Part shown: positions 62,711 to 64,000 of the stretch, piece by piece
Position numbering within the stretch: position 1 is the first letter of the stretch
How the letters are laid out: every line of letters starts with the position of its first letter
From: Streptomyces sp. NBC_01465
GTDB taxonomy: Bacteria; Actinomycetota; Actinomycetes; Streptomycetales; Streptomycetaceae
Direction of reading: 5' to 3'
DNA: 64,000 nucleotides
NCBI RefSeq assembly: GCF_036227325.1
Contig: NZ_CP109467.1
Span: forward strand, 7,192,001-7,256,000
Translations under genes and position numbers: made by a program
Notes under the pieces: generated by a model
What the model was told of the DNA's origin: nothing
Databases searched by the model: none
Seen by the model: only the letters and a program-made list of their open reading frames with translations

Positions 62711-63576
62711 CCACAGCCCTACGCATACCGCGCACCTCCGTGGGCGGCGCCCGACTCCGCGCCCTGCGCAGGAACCGGCTCGCCCTCACCGGCGGGATCA
62801 TCGCGGCGGTCTTCGTGCTCGTCGCGCTCTGCGCCCCGCTCATCGCGCCCTACGACCCGGCTCAGCCCGACTTCGGCAACGCGCTCGCCGGCCCCGGCTG
62901 GTCGCACTGGCTGGGCACCGACGACCTCGGGCGCGACCAGCTCTCCAGAGTCGTGTACGGGGCGAGGGCCTCCATGCAGGTCGGCGTCCTCGCCGTCCTG
63001 CTGGCCTTCCTCGTGGGCGTACCGCTGGGCCTGGCCGCCGGGTACTACGGCAAGCTCGCCGACAGCGCCGTCTCCCGGCTCACCGACACGATGCTCGCCT
63101 TCCCCTTCCTGGTCCTCGCGGTCGGACTCGCCGCGATCCTCGGCCCCTCCCTCACCAACGCGACCATTGCGATCGGCATCTCGCAGATCCCGGCGGTCAT
63201 CCGCATCACCCGGGCAGAGACGCTGCGCCTCAAGCACGCCGACTACGTGGCCGCCGCGGTCGCCAACGGCGGCGGCGACGGGACCGTGCTCTTCGGCCAC
63301 ATCCTCCCCAACGCCACCTCCGCACTGATCGTCCAGGCCACCGTCGGCGTCCCCGCCGCGATCATCGGCGAGGCGCTGCTCAGCTTCCTGGGCCTGGGCG
63401 TCCAGCCGCCGGACGCCTCGCTCGGCGTGATGCTCTCCAGCGCCCAGTCGTTCCTGGCGCCCGCGCCCTGGATGGCGGTCTTCCCCGGCCTCGCGATCGT
63501 GGCCGCGACGCTCGCCTTCAATCTGCTCGGCGACGGACTCCGTGACGTCCTCGACCCCCGTGGAGCCACCCGATGA
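62707..63576 (+). CDS. ABC transporter permease, DppC/OppC type
   Basis: Membrane permease of 289 residues with GTGA overlap to the preceding gene. N-terminal LRRNRLALTGGIIAAVFVLVALCAPLIAPYDP, then HWLGTDDLGRDQLSRVVYGARASMQVG, the OppC hallmark, and EAA loop YVAAAVANGGGDGTVLFGHILPNATS. Partner of the DppB-type permease. Confidence 0.94.
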   Translation: MTTALRIPRTSVGGARLRALRRNRLALTGGIIAAVFVLVALCAPLIAPYDPAQPDFGNALAGPGWSHWLGTDDLGRDQLSRVVYGARASMQVGVLAVLLAFLVGVPLGLAAGYYGKLADSAVSRLTDTMLAFPFLVLAVGLAAILGPSLTNATIAIGISQIPAVIRITRAETLRLKHADYVAAAVANGGGDGTVLFGHILPNATSALIVQATVGVPAAIIGEALLSFLGLGVQPPDASLGVMLSSAQSFLAPAPWMAVFPGLAIVAATLAFNLLGDGLRDVLDPRGATR

Positions 63577-64000
63577 GCCCAGACACCACGCCAGTACTGA
63601 GCGTCCGCGACCTCTCCGTCTCCTTCCGCTCGGGCGAGCGCACCGTGCACGCCGTCGACCACATCTCGTACGACCTGGGCCGCGGCGAAGTCCTCGCGGT
63701 GGTCGGCGAGTCGGGGTGCGGCAAGTCGGTGACCTCCATGGCGGTCATGGGGCTGCTGCCGCCCACCGCCACCATCACCGGGTCGGTGAAGCTCGGTGGC
63801 CGGGAGCTGGCCGGGGCCTCCGACAAGGAGCTCCAGAAGGTCCGCGGCAACGACATCGCGATGATCTTCCAGGAGCCGATGACCTCGCTCAATCCGGTGC
63901 TCACCATCGGGCGCCAGATCGGTGAAGTCCTGCGCAGGCACCAGGGGCTGAACCGCAAGGCCGCCAGGGAGAAGGCCGTCGAGCTGCTCGCGCTGGTCGG
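63573..64000 (+). CDS. ABC transporter ATP-binding protein, DppD type (cut by window end)
   Basis: The first 142 codons of the operon's ATPase. It starts ATG overlapping the permease stop (ATGA). Walker A is GESGCGKSVTS, the Q-loop region is IAMIFQEPMTSLNPVLTIGRQI, typical of DppD/OppD. The signature and Walker B motifs lie outside the window. Confidence 0.93.
   Translation, partial: MSPDTTPVLSVRDLSVSFRSGERTVHAVDHISYDLGRGEVLAVVGESGCGKSVTSMAVMGLLPPTATITGSVKLGGRELAGASDKELQKVRGNDIAMIFQEPMTSLNPVLTIGRQIGEVLRRHQGLNRKAAREKAVELLALV

Overview
The window is very GC-rich, with G or C at almost every third codon position. Signal peptides, polysaccharide-degrading enzymes, gene order and regulatory motifs (a CebR box, a DmdR/IdeR-type iron box, a cobalamin riboswitch before metE) all point to a Streptomyces chromosome. 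I see no phage, transposon, CRISPR array, tRNA or rRNA. Forty-six protein genes are supported; those at both window edges are cut.

Layout. 1-6050: a cut membrane-anchored protein, a secreted gamma-glutamyltranspeptidase, a methionine aminopeptidase divergent from a small XRE regulator, an NAD(P)-binding protein divergent from an HxlR regulator, and an actinobacterial protein of unknown role. 6194-13479: a reductive pyrimidine catabolism cluster (beta-ureidopropionase, class III aminotransferase, dihydropyrimidinase, LLM flavin/F420 oxidoreductase, NCS1 nucleobase permease, regulator) with no dihydropyrimidine dehydrogenase. 13542-17768: a giant secreted S53 peptidase with Kelch repeats. 17942-29485: a sugar-utilisation locus with a LacI regulator, an ABC importer, a cytosolic GH63-like glycosidase and a divergent secreted multidomain glycosidase. 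Four copies of the palindrome CGAACCGGTTCG lie in the divergent promoter region. A secreted PNGase A homologue is next door. 29551-30915: a ferredoxin-NADP reductase with an upstream iron box.

31284-40441 is a plant cell-wall degradation island: GH10 xylanase, GH12 endoglucanase, GH6 cellobiohydrolase and GH74 xyloglucanase, all secreted and all ending in FnIII plus CBM3 modules. The first has a perfect CebR operator at its promoter. 40508-50090 holds a Kir-channel-like membrane protein, a hypothetical, an alpha/beta hydrolase, a GH87-like secreted alpha-glucanase, a methyltransferase/AhpD-like pair, a two-component system and another hypothetical. 50117-59000: lipoate-protein ligase, B12-independent methionine synthase (metE) behind a B12 riboswitch, and the B12-dependent methylmalonyl-CoA mutase operon (mutA, mutB, meaB). 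59092-64000: an S26-like protein, a GNAT-like protein and the start of a peptide-type ABC import operon.

Themes: extracellular polymer breakdown (cellulose, xylan, xyloglucan, alpha-glucan, protein, probably N-glycans) coupled to ABC uptake and local repressors; and B12 economy, where the B12-dependent mutase operon runs straight into a B12-repressed metE. Gene functions are inferred from sequence reading alone; no database search was possible.
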